From NCBI GenBank assembly GCA_022448005.1, contig JAKUTK010000019.1:1-64000 (forward strand): a stretch of 64,000 bases of DNA, written 5' to 3'. The notes beneath the pieces were generated by a model, which saw only the letters and a program-made list of their open reading frames with translations, was not told where the DNA came from and made no database searches. A program made the position numbers and the translations under genes. Shown here piece by piece: positions 35,950 through 47,728 of the stretch. Origin of the DNA: Pseudomonas sp. GTDB taxonomy: Bacteria; Pseudomonadota; Gammaproteobacteria; Pseudomonadales; Pseudomonadaceae. Numbering within the stretch: position 1 is the stretch's first letter; each line of letters starts with the position of its first letter.

Positions 35950-37665
35950 ATGCGCACCAGTCAGTTCCTGCTCTCGACCCTAAAAGAAACGCCATCCGAC
36001 GCTGTTGTCATCAGCCATCAGCTGATGCTGCGTGCCGGGATGATCCGCAAGCTGGCGTCCGGCCTCTATACTTGGATGCCGATGGGGCTGCGCGCGCTAC
36101 GCAAGGCCGAGGCCATCGTTCGCGAAGAAATGAACAAGACCGGCGCGCTGGAAGTATTGATGCCTGGGATACAGCCTGCCGAACTCTGGCAGGAAACCGG
36201 CCGTTGGGAGCAGTACGGCCCTGAGCTGCTGCGTCTGAAAGACCGTCATGACCGCGAATTCTGTGTTGGCCCGACTCACGAAGAGATCATCACCGACCTG
36301 GCGCGCAATGAGCTGAACAGCTACAAGCAACTGCCGATCAACTTCTACCAAATACAGACCAAGTTTCGCGATGAAATCCGTCCTCGCTTCGGCCTGATGC
36401 GCGGACGCGAATTCATCATGAAGGACGCTTATTCATTCCATGCTGACCAACAGTCACTGCAAGAAACGTATGACCGGATGCATGAGGCGTACTGCAAGAT
36501 TTTCACGCGTCTGGGATTGAACTTCCGTCCCGTTCAGGCAGATACCGGCTCTATTGGCGGCACGGGCTCGCATGAGTTTCATGTACTGGCCGAGTCAGGT
36601 GAAGACGATATCGCATTCAGCGACAGCTCCGATTACGCAGCCAACATCGAGAAGGCCGAGGCAATCCCCCGCGAGACTGAGCGCGGCTCTGCGACCGAAG
36701 AGCTCCGTCTGGTGGATACCCCCAACTGCAAGACGATTGCTGCACTGGTCGAGCAGTTTCAACTGCCTATTGAAAAAACGATCAAAACCCTGCTTGTACG
36801 GAGCATCGAGAAGGACCAACTGGTTGCACTGATCGTTCGTGGTGACCATGAACTGAACGAGATTAAGGCTGCGAATCTGCCTCAGGTCGCACAACCGCTG
36901 GTATTCGCGACTGAAGCGGAAATCCGCGCGATCATGGGTGCTGGTCCTGGCTCGCTAGGCCCGCTGAACTTGCCGATCAGCTGTGTCATTGATCGTTCTG
37001 TGGCACTGATGAGCGATTTCGTGGCGGGAGCCAACCAGGAGGACAAGCACTACTTCGGCGTCAATTGGGAGCGTGACCTCCCGTTACCTGAGGTGGCGGA
37101 TCTACGCAACGTGGTTGCAGGCGACCCAAGCCCCGATGGGGTCGGCACGCTGATCATCAAGCGCGGTATCGAAGTCGGGCACATCTTCCAGCTGGGTACC
37201 AAGTACAGTCAGGCGATGAATTGCAGCGTGATGGGTGAGAACGGCAAGCCCGACACCCTGACCATGGGCTGCTACGGCATTGGCGTGTCTCGTGTCGTCG
37301 CGGCCGCAATCGAACAGAACTACGATGACCGCGGCATCCTCTGGCCGGATGCCCTCGCCCCGTTCCAGATCGCGCTGGTCCCGATGAAGTATGAAAACCA
37401 GGCCGTCCGCGAAGCAACCGATAAGCTCTACGCAGAACTCACTGCAGCCGGCTACGACGTCCTCCTCGACGACCGTGACAAAAAGACAAGTCCAGGCGTC
37501 AAATTCGCCGATATGGAGTTGGTAGGGATACCGCATCGCATAGTGGTAGGCGACCGCGGTCTTGCCGATGGCACTCTGGAATATAAGCATCGCCGTGATG
37601 CCGAAAGCCAGGCCGTCCCGGCTGCCGACATTCTCGAATTCATCAATTCCCGCGCCAGCCGCTGA
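35950..37665 (+). CDS. proS: Prolyl-tRNA synthetase (bacterial type)
   Basis: A 571-residue class II synthetase of the long bacterial form. An editing (INS) domain sits between motifs 2 and 3 (region around [14 protein letters not shown]). Motif 2 is in [21 protein letters not shown], and motif 3 is in [19 protein letters not shown]. The C-terminal anticodon-binding domain contains [16 protein letters not shown]. The start at 35950 ([13 protein letters not shown]) has AAGGA upstream; the extension to 35851 overlaps the preceding terminator and is rejected. The lipoprotein gene starts 8 bases downstream. Confidence 0.97.
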   Translation: MRTSQFLLSTLKETPSDAVVISHQLMLRAGMIRKLASGLYTWMPMGLRALRKAEAIVREEMNKTGALEVLMPGIQPAELWQETGRWEQYGPELLRLKDRHDREFCVGPTHEEIITDLARNELNSYKQLPINFYQIQTKFRDEIRPRFGLMRGREFIMKDAYSFHADQQSLQETYDRMHEAYCKIFTRLGLNFRPVQADTGSIGGTGSHEFHVLAESGEDDIAFSDSSDYAANIEKAEAIPRETERGSATEELRLVDTPNCKTIAALVEQFQLPIEKTIKTLLVRSIEKDQLVALIVRGDHELNEIKAANLPQVAQPLVFATEAEIRAIMGAGPGSLGPLNLPISCVIDRSVALMSDFVAGANQEDKHYFGVNWERDLPLPEVADLRNVVAGDPSPDGVGTLIIKRGIEVGHIFQLGTKYSQAMNCSVMGENGKPDTLTMGCYGIGVSRVVAAAIEQNYDDRGILWPDALAPFQIALVPMKYENQAVREATDKLYAELTAAGYDVLLDDRDKKTSPGVKFADMELVGIPHRIVVGDRGLADGTLEYKHRRDAESQAVPAADILEFINSRASR

Positions 37666-37673
37666 CGGAAATC

Positions 37674-38621
37674 ATGCTCAACCGAAGTGCTTCAACCTGC
37701 GCCATGCTTTGCATGGCGCTTTTTATGAGCGGCTGCGCCAATCAGCTGCCTCAACGCAGCGAACAAGAAGCCCGCACCGAACGCAAACTGCTCGATCACA
37801 GCCTGCGCATCGAAGTAGGCGCGCCATTGCTTGAGCTTCCCCAGCGGCGCATCCGCATACTCGATCAGAAGACCTTCGAGGTGACTGACTTCGAGGTGAC
37901 GCGGCGCTATGACCGCTATACGCCCTACCAACCCTGGCGCGAGCTGTACGAAATCCCGCTGGGCGCTGTAGCAGTGGTCGCAGGCGTCGGCGCCAATGTG
38001 CTCAATGTGGTGTTGCTTGGCAACCTACCGGAAAGCGCTACCCGCGACTGGATCAGCTATGGTTTTGCCGGTCTCAATCCTTTCATCAATGCCGAGTCCA
38101 ACGGACGATCGCAGCAGAACCTTGCCAGCCTCGACGAGCAGCGACGCGACGCCCGGCTCGAGTATTCCAGCCTGCCGTGGGCTGAGCGTCTGGTGCAGGT
38201 CGTCGCAGCTAACGAGACGCACGAACTTAGCACCGACCGCAACGGTGTGCTGCGCTTGAATCTGCTTGATGGCCCCTTTGCCGACCAGGACATCAGCCAG
38301 GTAGGCAAACTCCAGTTGCAGGTCGAAGACTCGCAGGACGGCACCCGAGCTGACGCCACGCTTCTTGTCAGCCGCGCACTGCGTGGCAAGCTGCTCGAAG
38401 CGCACGATCTGATCTTCGATGACCTCGAAGGTGACGATGTCAATCAGTGGGTGCATCGCGTCAAGCGGCTTTCAGAGCTTGGCCTGGAGGAGGAAGCCAG
38501 CGAGCTTGAACAGAGTTTGATTGAGCTGACCCGCAACGACCCAGACTTGCAGCAGGAGTTTCTCCAGACCCTGATGCAAGACGCAGGTCGTCAGGCTCAC
38601 GATACCGGCGAAGGCGACTAG
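37674..38621 (+). CDS. Conserved lipoprotein of unknown function
   Basis: A 315-residue precursor with a lipoprotein signal (ALFMSGC; lipid Cys near residue 21). The sequence is followed by charged helical regions, one hydrophobic stretch near residue 100 (LGAVAVVAGVGANVLNVVLLG) and a helical C-terminus rich in Glu and Leu. I recognise no catalytic motif. It lies 8 bases after proS and 8 bases before the lytic transglycosylase gene, so all three are probably cotranscribed and an envelope role is likely. Confidence 0.8.
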   Translation: MLNRSASTCAMLCMALFMSGCANQLPQRSEQEARTERKLLDHSLRIEVGAPLLELPQRRIRILDQKTFEVTDFEVTRRYDRYTPYQPWRELYEIPLGAVAVVAGVGANVLNVVLLGNLPESATRDWISYGFAGLNPFINAESNGRSQQNLASLDEQRRDARLEYSSLPWAERLVQVVAANETHELSTDRNGVLRLNLLDGPFADQDISQVGKLQLQVEDSQDGTRADATLLVSRALRGKLLEAHDLIFDDLEGDDVNQWVHRVKRLSELGLEEEASELEQSLIELTRNDPDLQQEFLQTLMQDAGRQAHDTGEGD

Positions 38622-38629
38622 GCTGCGCC

Positions 38630-39202
38630 ATGAAGCCGCTCCCGCTCCTGTGGCTGCTGATACTGCTCGCTGCCTGGCCAGTTTCTGCGACTGTTCGCCA
38701 GGCGCCGGAGCCAGAGCTTCGCGAACTGATGCAGCGCACCGTCGCTGAAGCCGAGAGCTTCCAGGATCGCTTTGATGCGGAAGTCTGGCTGCTCGATATG
38801 TCGACTCGCCTGAAGCGCTACGTTCGTGACCCGCAGGAGCGTCTGACTTTACTTCGTTTGGTGCATCAAGAGGCCAGCAAGGCGGGGCTCAAACCAGATA
38901 TCGTTTTGGCACTGATCCATGCTGAAAGCCACTTCGACCGTTTCGCCATTTCCAGCGTCGGCGCGCAGGGCATGATGCAGGTGATGCCCTTCTGGAAAGC
39001 CGAACTGGGACGACCGCAAGACAATCTGACCGACAACGCCACCAACCTCCGCTACGGCTGCACCATCCTCAGTTACTACCTGAAGAAGGAAAACGGTGAT
39101 ATCAACCGAGCGCTGGCTCGCTATAACGGAAGCCTTGGCAAACATCACTACCCAGCAAAGGTGATCGGCTTCTGGCAGGACTTTTGGTACGTAAAACCGT
39201 AA
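38630..39202 (+). CDS. Lytic transglycosylase (SLT domain)
   Basis: A 190-residue secreted protein: Sec signal peptide (cut near VSATV), a helical segment, and an SLT-type transglycosylase domain from about residue 85. The catalytic Glu is in LALIHAESHFDRFAISSVGAQGMMQVMP, followed by the ALARYNGSLGKHHYPAKV motif. It should cleave peptidoglycan glycan strands. No lipobox is present, so it is probably soluble in the periplasm. It is the last gene of the proS-lipoprotein group. Confidence 0.9.
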   Translation: MKPLPLLWLLILLAAWPVSATVRQAPEPELRELMQRTVAEAESFQDRFDAEVWLLDMSTRLKRYVRDPQERLTLLRLVHQEASKAGLKPDIVLALIHAESHFDRFAISSVGAQGMMQVMPFWKAELGRPQDNLTDNATNLRYGCTILSYYLKKENGDINRALARYNGSLGKHHYPAKVIGFWQDFWYVKP

Positions 39203-39228
39203 ATCCCCGGGCGTACCGCGAATTGCCG

Positions 39229-39690
39229 CTACCCTTCACTGCGCAGCTTATCCAGCCGAGCCAGCAATCCTTCCGCCGTTTGCTCACCAACCAGACTCTC
39301 GCGGACCTCACCGGCAGAATCGACGATATAGGTCACCGGCAGCACTGCACTGCGAGGAAGACCTAACCGCTCCGCCGGATCGACGCTAAGCACCCTGAAA
39401 TCAATGTTCAGCTGCTCGGCTGCTGCGGCCAGCTCGTCGCCTTGCAGCCCGTCAAAATTGACCCCCAGCACGGTGATGTCATTCCGCGACTGATCCAATG
39501 CGTTCAATTCCGGGATTTCGGTACGGCAGGGGCCGCACCATTCTGCCCAGTAATTGATCAGCAACCACTGCCCGTCGAGCTGCTGCGCAGTGACAGCTGC
39601 GCCGTGCTGGTCCGCCCCCCAATCCTCACTACAGCCCACCAGCATCAAGCAGGCGAAGGCGCCGAGCATTCCGCTGAGTCCTCTGTTCAT
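39229..39690 (-). CDS. TlpA-like thioredoxin-fold lipoprotein
   Basis: A 153-residue protein with a lipoprotein signal (CLMLVGC, Cys at residue 20) and a thioredoxin-like domain whose active site is WAEWCGPCR, with the cis-Pro in VLPVTYIV. Such proteins reduce disulfides in the periplasm, for example in cytochrome c maturation or copper handling. The start at 39690 is set by the signal peptide; the open frame continues far into yihY and is not coding there. It is convergent with the transglycosylase gene. Confidence 0.9.
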   Translation of the reverse strand: MNRGLSGMLGAFACLMLVGCSEDWGADQHGAAVTAQQLDGQWLLINYWAEWCGPCRTEIPELNALDQSRNDITVLGVNFDGLQGDELAAAAEQLNIDFRVLSVDPAERLGLPRSAVLPVTYIVDSAGEVRESLVGEQTAEGLLARLDKLRSEG

Positions 39691-39724
39691 CCTCGTACAC
39701 CTTTTGCTGCTGATTATCGGCCCG

Positions 39725-40945
39725 TCAGACCCGCTGCGACTGCAGCCAGTCTGCGACGCTACCACCAAAGAGGTTGGCCTGCTCGCGCTGCAGCAGCTCC
39801 ATGGATTGGCGCAGCGTCGGATACCACGGCTCATCCAGACGCTCCGGTAACGCCTGCTTACCGGAGAGCGGCCAAGGGTTGGAGCGCAACAGCTGATCGA
39901 AGCTGTAGCTATTGAGATCGCGACAAAGCACCCAACCGGACGAGCCGGTTCGGCAGACGAGCTGCTCCTGTTCGAAGAATTCCAGGATCTCGTCCCACTC
40001 ATCCTCGGGTAGTCTCCAGCCGCTCCGGTGCGCGTCGCGCAAGCGAACCTCACGCCCGGCCTTTTGGCTTTCGTAGAACACCCGCAACAAGCCGAGCATG
40101 ACCAGCAGACGCGGTACCGAACGCCGCCGCCACTGCTGCGATGATGACAACCCACAGACCAGCTCGGCGCCGAACAATACGATCATCCAGGAAAGGTAAA
40201 CCCACAGCAGAAACAGCGGCACCGCGGCAAAAGCCCCGTAGATCAACTGGTAGCTGGGGAAATAGCTGACATACAAGCCGAACAATTGCTTAGCCGTTTC
40301 GAACAGCACAGCGGTAAAGGTCCCACCGACCAATGCATGCCGCAGCGGCACGCGTGTATTCGGTACCGCCGCGTAGATCAACGTGAATGCCGCAACACTT
40401 AGCAGCAGCGGCATTGCTTTCAAAACGGTGCGCGCACCGATCAACGCATGCGGTCCCGATATCAGCGACAACGAGGTGATATAGGTGCTCATGGCGAACC
40501 CCGCCCCCAGCAACAGCGGCCCAAGGCTAAGGATTGCCCAGTACAGCAGGAAGCTTGAGATTCCACGGCGCGGTTGGCGCACGCGCCAGATCACGTTGAA
40601 CGCCTTTTCGATGGTCAGTAGCATCATCAATGCGGTCGCCATCAGAAAACCCACACCAAACCAGGTCAGCTGCCTCGCCTGGTCAGTGAACGCGACCAGA
40701 TAGTCCTGAATGGTCGCACCAGTGGAGGGGATGAAATTGCTGAAGATGTACACCTGAATCTGCTCACCGATTCCCTGGAACGCTGGAATGGCGGACAGCA
40801 TGGCGAAAGTCACGGTCATCATCGGCACCACTGCGAACAGAGTGGTATAGGTCAATGCGGCAGCGCTGTGTGGGCCGCGATCCGCGAGGAAGCGCTGCAC
40901 CAGAAAACGACCGAACTCCAGAAAATCCTTAATCCGTTGATGCAT
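39725..40945 (-). CDS. YihY/BrkB-family membrane protein
   Basis: A 406-residue inner-membrane protein of the YihY (formerly 'RNase BN') family with six predicted helices in the first 270 residues. The family phrases [18 protein letters not shown] and [20 protein letters not shown] are present. The C-terminal ~130 residues are soluble and resemble a winged-helix-like extension found in pseudomonad members. The molecular function is not known; the old RNase assignment is wrong for this family. It is 34 bases upstream of the TlpA-like gene. Confidence 0.9.
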   Translation of the reverse strand: MHQRIKDFLEFGRFLVQRFLADRGPHSAAALTYTTLFAVVPMMTVTFAMLSAIPAFQGIGEQIQVYIFSNFIPSTGATIQDYLVAFTDQARQLTWFGVGFLMATALMMLLTIEKAFNVIWRVRQPRRGISSFLLYWAILSLGPLLLGAGFAMSTYITSLSLISGPHALIGARTVLKAMPLLLSVAAFTLIYAAVPNTRVPLRHALVGGTFTAVLFETAKQLFGLYVSYFPSYQLIYGAFAAVPLFLLWVYLSWMIVLFGAELVCGLSSSQQWRRRSVPRLLVMLGLLRVFYESQKAGREVRLRDAHRSGWRLPEDEWDEILEFFEQEQLVCRTGSSGWVLCRDLNSYSFDQLLRSNPWPLSGKQALPERLDEPWYPTLRQSMELLQREQANLFGGSVADWLQSQRV

Positions 40946-41106
40946 TCAATCCCCTCGGTGCCAGTCGCGATCGTCGAAAACCGATTGCCCGCAGGCCAAT
41001 AGCAAACAAAAGCCTACCTTGGCAGACAGCCCTCCGCGACCACCGTTTCAAGCCCCACGGCTTTGAGGGTTAGAATGGCCGCCTAAACTGGCGCGAAGCA
41101 ACCTAA

Positions 41107-42465
<1,359 letters not shown>

Positions 42466-42509
42466 GACGTGACGGAGGCGAGGCGCAAGATTCTGAGGTA
42501 ACGTTGAAC

Positions 42510-42578
42510 AGCGTCGGTGGGCTGAAGCCCACCCTACGCCAGCAGCTCAACCTACTCTAGGGTGGGCCGAATGACGAC
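42510..42578. repeat. GTGGGCTgaAGCCCAC inverted repeat element
   Basis: A palindrome (GGTGGGCTGAAGCCCACC) is followed about 30 bases later by the related half GGGTGGGCC. I recall similar 'gggtgggctt...agcccacc' palindromes between genes in the P. stutzeri group. It can fold into a hairpin and may act as a weak terminator between the convergent DUF2069 and hda genes. Confidence 0.45.
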
Positions 42579-42647
42579 GTTTCGGCTCGGCTTGGCAGTG
42601 CTGCCCTGCAAAGCCAGGCCGAGCTCAACAGCCTGCAGCCGTCATTC

Positions 42648-43352
42648 CTACCAGCCGAGCGTTTCCTTGAGAAACGGAATAGTCAGCTTACGTTGCGCCT
42701 GAAGCGAGGCCTGATCGAGCCGATCGAGCAACTCGAATAATGCGCTCATGCTGCGGGCTCCACGCGTGAGAATGAAACGACCGACATCGTCCGGCAGATT
42801 CAGACCGCGGCGTGACGCTCGCAGCTGCAGCGCACGAAGCTTGTCCTCATCCGAAAGCTCCTGCAGCTGAAACACCAGCGATAGACTCAGCCGGGATTTG
42901 AGGTCTGGAAGCTGCACGGCGATTTCTCGCGGAGAGGCATCAGCGGCGAGCAACAGCCGTCGACCGCTGTCGCGAAGGCGATTGAACAGATGGAACAAGG
43001 CTTCTTCCCAGACCGGATCGCCCGCTATCGCATCCAGATCATCCAGACAGACCAACTCGCTCTGCTCCAGATTATCCAGAAGCGCGGGGCCGTATTCCGC
43101 CACCTCCGCCAATGGCAGATACACCGCCAGCTCACCGCGCTGTTCAACGCGCAAGCAGGCGGCCTGAAGCAGATGACTGCGCCCCACTCCGGTACCGCCC
43201 CACAGATAGATCAACTCATCGGACCAGCCAGCTGCGGGTGAACAGACGCGCTCTACATAGCCAAGCGCGGCCGCATTGGCGCCCGGGTAGAAGTTGGCAA
43301 AGGTGGCGTCGTCACGAAGACGAATGCCCAAGGGGAGCTGAATGGGTTTCAT
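42648..43352 (-). CDS. hda: DnaA regulatory inactivator Hda
   Basis: A 234-residue AAA+ protein similar to DnaA domain III, which with the beta clamp stimulates ATP hydrolysis by DnaA and prevents over-initiation. The clamp-binding motif QLPLGI sits at the N-terminus (MKPIQLPLGIRLRDD). The nucleotide loop is LWGGTGVGRSHLLQA, and VCLDDLDAIAG carries the Walker B region. Its start overlaps the permease gene stop (ATGA). Confidence 0.95.
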   Translation of the reverse strand: MKPIQLPLGIRLRDDATFANFYPGANAAALGYVERVCSPAAGWSDELIYLWGGTGVGRSHLLQAACLRVEQRGELAVYLPLAEVAEYGPALLDNLEQSELVCLDDLDAIAGDPVWEEALFHLFNRLRDSGRRLLLAADASPREIAVQLPDLKSRLSLSLVFQLQELSDEDKLRALQLRASRRGLNLPDDVGRFILTRGARSMSALFELLDRLDQASLQAQRKLTIPFLKETLGW

Positions 43353-44437
43353 GGTTGGCGGGGTGGTTCGACCGGCGGTTCTGCGTAGAGGTCCGAGAGT
43401 TTATAGAGATCATGCACGTGGCGCAGCAGAACCATGATTACCGCTGCAACTGGCAATGCCAGAAGCACGCCGGTAAATCCGAACAATTGCCCCCCCGCCA
43501 GCACCGCGAAGATCACCGCAACCGGGTGCAGGCCGATACGGTCTCCCACCAGCAGCGGGGTCAGCAGCATGCCTTCAAGCATCTGTCCGACTGTGAACAC
43601 CGCAGCGACGCCCAGCAACGGGTAGAGCTCCAAACCAGACTGAAACAGCACGGCGATCACTGCCGCGGCTATGCCCACCACGAAGCCCATGTACGGCACG
43701 ATGCTCGCGAGGCCAGCCAGCACGCCAATCAACAGCCCCAATTCGACACCGATTAACATGAGCCCTGCCGAATAGACCACAGCGAGCGCCAACATGACCA
43801 GCAGCTGGCCGCGGAGAAAGGCGCCGATTACTTCATGACATTCGCGCATCAGCGCCATGACAGCATCCTCGCGCCGCCGTGGCAGCAGCGTGCGCAGTTT
43901 GGCCATGATCAGATCCCAATCCCGCAGCAGGTAGAAACACACCACCGGCACCAGCAGGAGGTTCGCCAACCATGCCAGCAAAGCGATGCTCGACGCCGTA
44001 GCCTGACTGAGGATGACCGCCACCACATCCTTGGTGCTGCCGAGATTGGCTGAAAATGCACTCTTGAGCTGATCGACGCGCCAGAAATCCTCATCGAGGC
44101 CAAACTGTGCCTGCACCCAGGGCAACGCCGTCAGCTGCAGCCAGTCCAGCCCCTGCGGTGCCAGTTGATAGAGGTGCATCAGCTGTTTGCCGAGCATCGG
44201 CACCAACACCAGCAGCAGCAACAGACACAACAGCGTGAACAACGAGAAAACCAGAATCACGCCCCAGGTTCGGGACAGTTTCCAGCGCTCCAACCGGTCA
44301 ACCAGCGGGTCGCCCAGATAGGCCAGCAGGATGCCGACCAGAAAAGGTGAAAGGATTGGTGACAGCTGATAAATCAGCCAGCCAATGAGTAACAGGGCCA
44401 CCAGCCATAGCCAGCGGTTGTTGTGGGTGATGGTCAT
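43349..44437 (-). CDS. AI-2E/PerM-family membrane permease (second copy)
   Basis: A 362-residue paralogue of the permease at 13546-14625, with the same architecture and the family phrase VPYMGFVVGI and closing LFGFTGVLLALPVAAVIMVL. Sequence identity between the two copies looks low. The start at 44437 (MTITHNNRW) is preferred over a TTG at 44467. The perM-hda translational overlap is a conserved pairing in pseudomonads as I recall. The transported solute is unknown. Confidence 0.88.
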   Translation of the reverse strand: MTITHNNRWLWLVALLLIGWLIYQLSPILSPFLVGILLAYLGDPLVDRLERWKLSRTWGVILVFSLFTLLCLLLLLVLVPMLGKQLMHLYQLAPQGLDWLQLTALPWVQAQFGLDEDFWRVDQLKSAFSANLGSTKDVVAVILSQATASSIALLAWLANLLLVPVVCFYLLRDWDLIMAKLRTLLPRRREDAVMALMRECHEVIGAFLRGQLLVMLALAVVYSAGLMLIGVELGLLIGVLAGLASIVPYMGFVVGIAAAVIAVLFQSGLELYPLLGVAAVFTVGQMLEGMLLTPLLVGDRIGLHPVAVIFAVLAGGQLFGFTGVLLALPVAAVIMVLLRHVHDLYKLSDLYAEPPVEPPRQP

Positions 44438-44550
44438 GTTCTCAACGTCTTGTCTGGGGTGATCCAAGGCCGCATGGTTTCGGCAGGCGCAAGGGAAACG
44501 ATGAATCGATAAACGTTATGGCAGGCGCGATTTTGTGAGCGGCATTGCCT

Positions 44551-45684
44551 CTACCAGCGGTAGCGCAGCAAGGTGCCTTGCTCCACCGGCCGGGATTGCT
44601 CGGCTGCCGGCGTGCCCGGCTCCTCAAGCGTCTGGGTTTCGTCTGACTGTGCTTCAGCATTGCCAGCCGACACTTCGCCTTCGCCGTTAGGCTCGACACC
44701 GCCATTAGCGTTTGCAGTCTCCATGGATTGCGGGTCAATTTCATCGGCAGCGATTTCCTGCAGCCGCGCCAAAGCCAGCTGAGCACGAAGCTGCTCAGGA
44801 CTGGCGCTAAGGCGATACACCAGCCGATCACTGGCAACCTGCTGTAGGCGTGCGCCGAAGGGTTCGAGCAGGCGATCCAGTTCGGCAAAACGCTCCACGT
44901 CGGCCCCAAGCACCTCAAGCGTGATCTCCGATCTGTCACCGGGCTTGACGCGGTATTGCGGCGCCAGGAATGTACTCACAGCGAGCATCACCTCATCGGC
45001 CAGCGCAACGCGGGTGTCGCCACTCGCCTTGCCTTGCGTCTGCTTGTCACCCATCCAGAGGCGCCAGTCGGCTTCCCAGCTTTCGCCGGACTGTTTCGCC
45101 ATGACAGCGAGCAGCCCGTCTGCATCGTACCGCTCCGAAACATCGCGAAGCGCCTGGGGGTCATTTGCAGCGACTGCGTCGGAGGTAGCGACGAGCTGCT
45201 CACTCAGATCGGCCAGCGGCAAGCGCAACGGCAGGCCACGGTGCTGGGCGGCAGCACGCAAGTCAGAAGACCCTTCCTGCGCGTCACCAACGAGCTGCGA
45301 ACCGTCAGTAGTCTCTCCCAGCCACCAGGTCAGGATGCTCGGACGCTCAGCACCCCACAGCGGAAGCCCTGCTGAACGGAGCGCACGCTCGGTAGTCACC
45401 GGGTCAAAACTGACGACGACGGCGTCCCCCTCATAGGCATAACGGCTCACCAACTGCTGCGGATCGCTGCGCAATGGCGCAACGGCCTGCTGATCAGAGC
45501 TGGAATCGCCTGTCAGACGCAGCACCAGCGTGTCGAAAGCTTTGCGCAGCGCCTCTTCGCGCTCCGCTGGCTGTTGACTGGCAACCGGCTCACGCACTTT
45601 GTAGAGGTCGGCAAGGGGAACCGCCATGCTATGGGCAGACACAACTGCGCAGCAGAGCGCCAGAAGACGGGGAAATACGCGCAT
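44551..45684 (-). CDS. DUF2066 periplasmic protein
   Basis: A 377-residue protein with a Sec signal peptide (cut near SMAVP) and the DUF2066 domain (LYKVREPVAS and the following 'EREEALRKAFDTLVLRLTGD' region). The C-terminal 60 residues are acidic, Glu/Gln/Ala-rich and probably disordered. Function is unknown. It is divergent from purM and 113 bases upstream of the permease gene on the same strand. Confidence 0.88.
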   Translation of the reverse strand: MRVFPRLLALCCAVVSAHSMAVPLADLYKVREPVASQQPAEREEALRKAFDTLVLRLTGDSSSDQQAVAPLRSDPQQLVSRYAYEGDAVVVSFDPVTTERALRSAGLPLWGAERPSILTWWLGETTDGSQLVGDAQEGSSDLRAAAQHRGLPLRLPLADLSEQLVATSDAVAANDPQALRDVSERYDADGLLAVMAKQSGESWEADWRLWMGDKQTQGKASGDTRVALADEVMLAVSTFLAPQYRVKPGDRSEITLEVLGADVERFAELDRLLEPFGARLQQVASDRLVYRLSASPEQLRAQLALARLQEIAADEIDPQSMETANANGGVEPNGEGEVSAGNAEAQSDETQTLEEPGTPAAEQSRPVEQGTLLRYRW

Positions 45685-46014
45685 ATATAGAAACTCGCTG
45701 GCTAGCCAGTCATGGGAGCCTGCCGGTCGCGTGGCGGCGATCGGGTTCGGCTACGGTGAGCAAGCGTTATACCTTAAACAGGCCCCTAACTCGCGGCAAC
45801 CGCAGCAGTCACAGGCTGCGCATCTTGCCGCGCAATCTCATGTTTTTTCCTGGCACACCTGTTCGACATCACCGTTCGCGGGATGGTCGCTGTGCGGCAA
45901 GCCTGATAAAATCGCGCGCTTTCCGCAGACCGGTCCGGCGCCCTCGCCGCGTCGCGACAGAAGCCTGATTCTGACCCGGTCGCCCCGCACTCCCCTTCAC
46001 AGGTCCGGAATCTT
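45685..46014. other. Divergent promoter region between DUF2066 gene and purM
   Basis: No gene is apparent. A TGATAAAAT near 45904-45912 resembles a -10 element for purM, without a clear -35. I could not find a PurR-type operator or a purine riboswitch fold by eye. Confidence 0.35.
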
Positions 46015-47073
46015 ATGAGCAAGCAACCCTCCATCAGCTACAAGGACGCCGGTGTCGACATCGATGCAGGCGAAGCGTTGGTCGAACGCATCAAAGGCGT
46101 GGCCAAGCGCACCGCTCGTCCTGAGGTCATGGGTGGCCTGGGCGGCTTTGGCGCGCTCTGTGAAATTCCGGCTGGCTACAAGCAGCCCGTTCTGGTTTCC
46201 GGCACCGATGGCGTCGGCACCAAGCTGCGCCTGGCGCTGAATCTCAACCAGCACGACAGCATCGGCCAGGATCTGGTTGCGATGTGCGTGAACGACCTGG
46301 TTGTCTGCGGCGCCGAACCACTGTTCTTTCTTGACTACTACGCCACTGGCAAGCTCAACGTCGACATCGCCGCCACGGTAGTGACCGGTATCGGCGCCGG
46401 CTGTGAACTGGCAGGTTGCTCGCTGGTGGGCGGCGAAACCGCCGAGATGCCCGGCATGTACGAAGGCGAAGATTACGACCTGGCCGGCTTCTGCGTAGGC
46501 GTGGTGGAGAAAAGTGAAATCATCGACGGCTCAAAAGTAGCCGCTGGCGATGCGCTGATCGCCCTTCGCTCTTCCGGCCCGCATTCCAACGGCTATTCGC
46601 TGATCCGCAAGATCATCGAAGTGGCGGGCGCCGATATCGAAAACACCCAACTCGACGGCAAGCCGCTCACTGAGCTCTTGATGGCGCCGACACGTATTTA
46701 TGTGAAGCCATTGCTCAAGTTGATCAAAGAGACCGGCGCGGTGAAAGCGATGGCGCACATCACTGGCGGCGGCCTGCTGGACAACATCCCGCGCGTGCTG
46801 CCCGAAGGCAGTCAGGCAGTCATCGATGTCGCCAGCTGGCAGCGCCCTGCTGTGTTTGATTGGCTGCAGCAGCAAGGCAATGTCGATGAGCACGAAATGC
46901 ACCGCGTGTTGAACTGTGGTGTCGGCATGGTCATCTGTGTCGCCCAGGATCAGGTCGAAACCGTACTGGCCAATCTGCGCTCATCCGGCGAAAGCCCTTG
47001 GGTTATCGGCGAAATCGGCTCCGCTGGCGAAGATGCCGAGCGCGTACTACTGAACAACCTGAAAAGCCATTGA
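46015..47073 (+). CDS. purM: Phosphoribosylformylglycinamidine cyclo-ligase (AIR synthetase)
   Basis: A 352-residue PurM, the fifth step of purine synthesis, converting FGAM to AIR with ATP. It begins [20 protein letters not shown], and typical features are [35 protein letters not shown] and [14 protein letters not shown]. The stop codon overlaps the purN start (TGATG), so expression is coupled. Confidence 0.97.
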   Translation: MSKQPSISYKDAGVDIDAGEALVERIKGVAKRTARPEVMGGLGGFGALCEIPAGYKQPVLVSGTDGVGTKLRLALNLNQHDSIGQDLVAMCVNDLVVCGAEPLFFLDYYATGKLNVDIAATVVTGIGAGCELAGCSLVGGETAEMPGMYEGEDYDLAGFCVGVVEKSEIIDGSKVAAGDALIALRSSGPHSNGYSLIRKIIEVAGADIENTQLDGKPLTELLMAPTRIYVKPLLKLIKETGAVKAMAHITGGGLLDNIPRVLPEGSQAVIDVASWQRPAVFDWLQQQGNVDEHEMHRVLNCGVGMVICVAQDQVETVLANLRSSGESPWVIGEIGSAGEDAERVLLNNLKSH

Positions 47074-47720
47074 TGCACGCACCCTGTGATGTCGTCGTGC
47101 TGATCTCAGGGTCTGGAAGCAATCTCCAGGCCCTGATCGACAGCCTCGGTGAAGACAGCCCCGTGCGAATCCGCGCTGTGGTTTCAAACCGTGCAGAGGC
47201 CTATGGCCTGCAGCGTGCGCAGGCGGTGGACATCGATACGCATGTCCTGCAGCACAAGGGATTTGCTGATCGTGAAGCCTTCGATGCGGCGCTGATTGAA
47301 ATCATCGACGCCTATCAGCCGCAACTGGTGGTGCTAGCCGGCTTCATGCGCATCCTCTCCGCAGGCTTCGTTCGCCATTACCAGGGTCGCCTGCTCAACA
47401 TCCATCCGTCCCTGCTACCGAAATACAAGGGACTGGATACCCATCGCCGCGCACTTGATGCAGGCGACCAGGAGCACGGTTGCAGCGTGCACTTCGTGAC
47501 CGAGGAGCTCGACGGCGGCCCTGTGGCCATACAAGCTCGCCTGAAGATCGAACCCAACGAAAGCATCGACCAACTGACCGATCGAGTGCATGCGGCCGAG
47601 CACATCATCTATCCGCTGGCTGTCCGCTGGTTCGCCGACGGCCGCTTGCGCCTTGCCGATCAAGGCGCGATGCTGGATAACGTGCTGTTGCCGGCCGCTG
47701 GCCATTTATTAAGAATCTAG
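47073..47720 (+). CDS. purN: Phosphoribosylglycinamide formyltransferase
   Basis: A 215-residue PurN, the third purine step, which transfers formyl from 10-formyl-THF to GAR. The substrate loop is VLISGSGSNLQALID, the catalytic His/Asp region is LLNIHPSLLPKYKG with HFVTEELDGGPV, and the folate-binding FMRILS is present. The start at 47073 comes from the overlap with purM. Confidence 0.97.
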   Translation: MHAPCDVVVLISGSGSNLQALIDSLGEDSPVRIRAVVSNRAEAYGLQRAQAVDIDTHVLQHKGFADREAFDAALIEIIDAYQPQLVVLAGFMRILSAGFVRHYQGRLLNIHPSLLPKYKGLDTHRRALDAGDQEHGCSVHFVTEELDGGPVAIQARLKIEPNESIDQLTDRVHAAEHIIYPLAVRWFADGRLRLADQGAMLDNVLLPAAGHLLRI

Positions 47721-47728
47721 GAGACATT

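Noticed and set aside
39691-40155. N-terminal extension of the TlpA-like frame
   Set aside because: It lies inside yihY in another frame; the lipoprotein signal starting at 39690 gives the true N-terminus.
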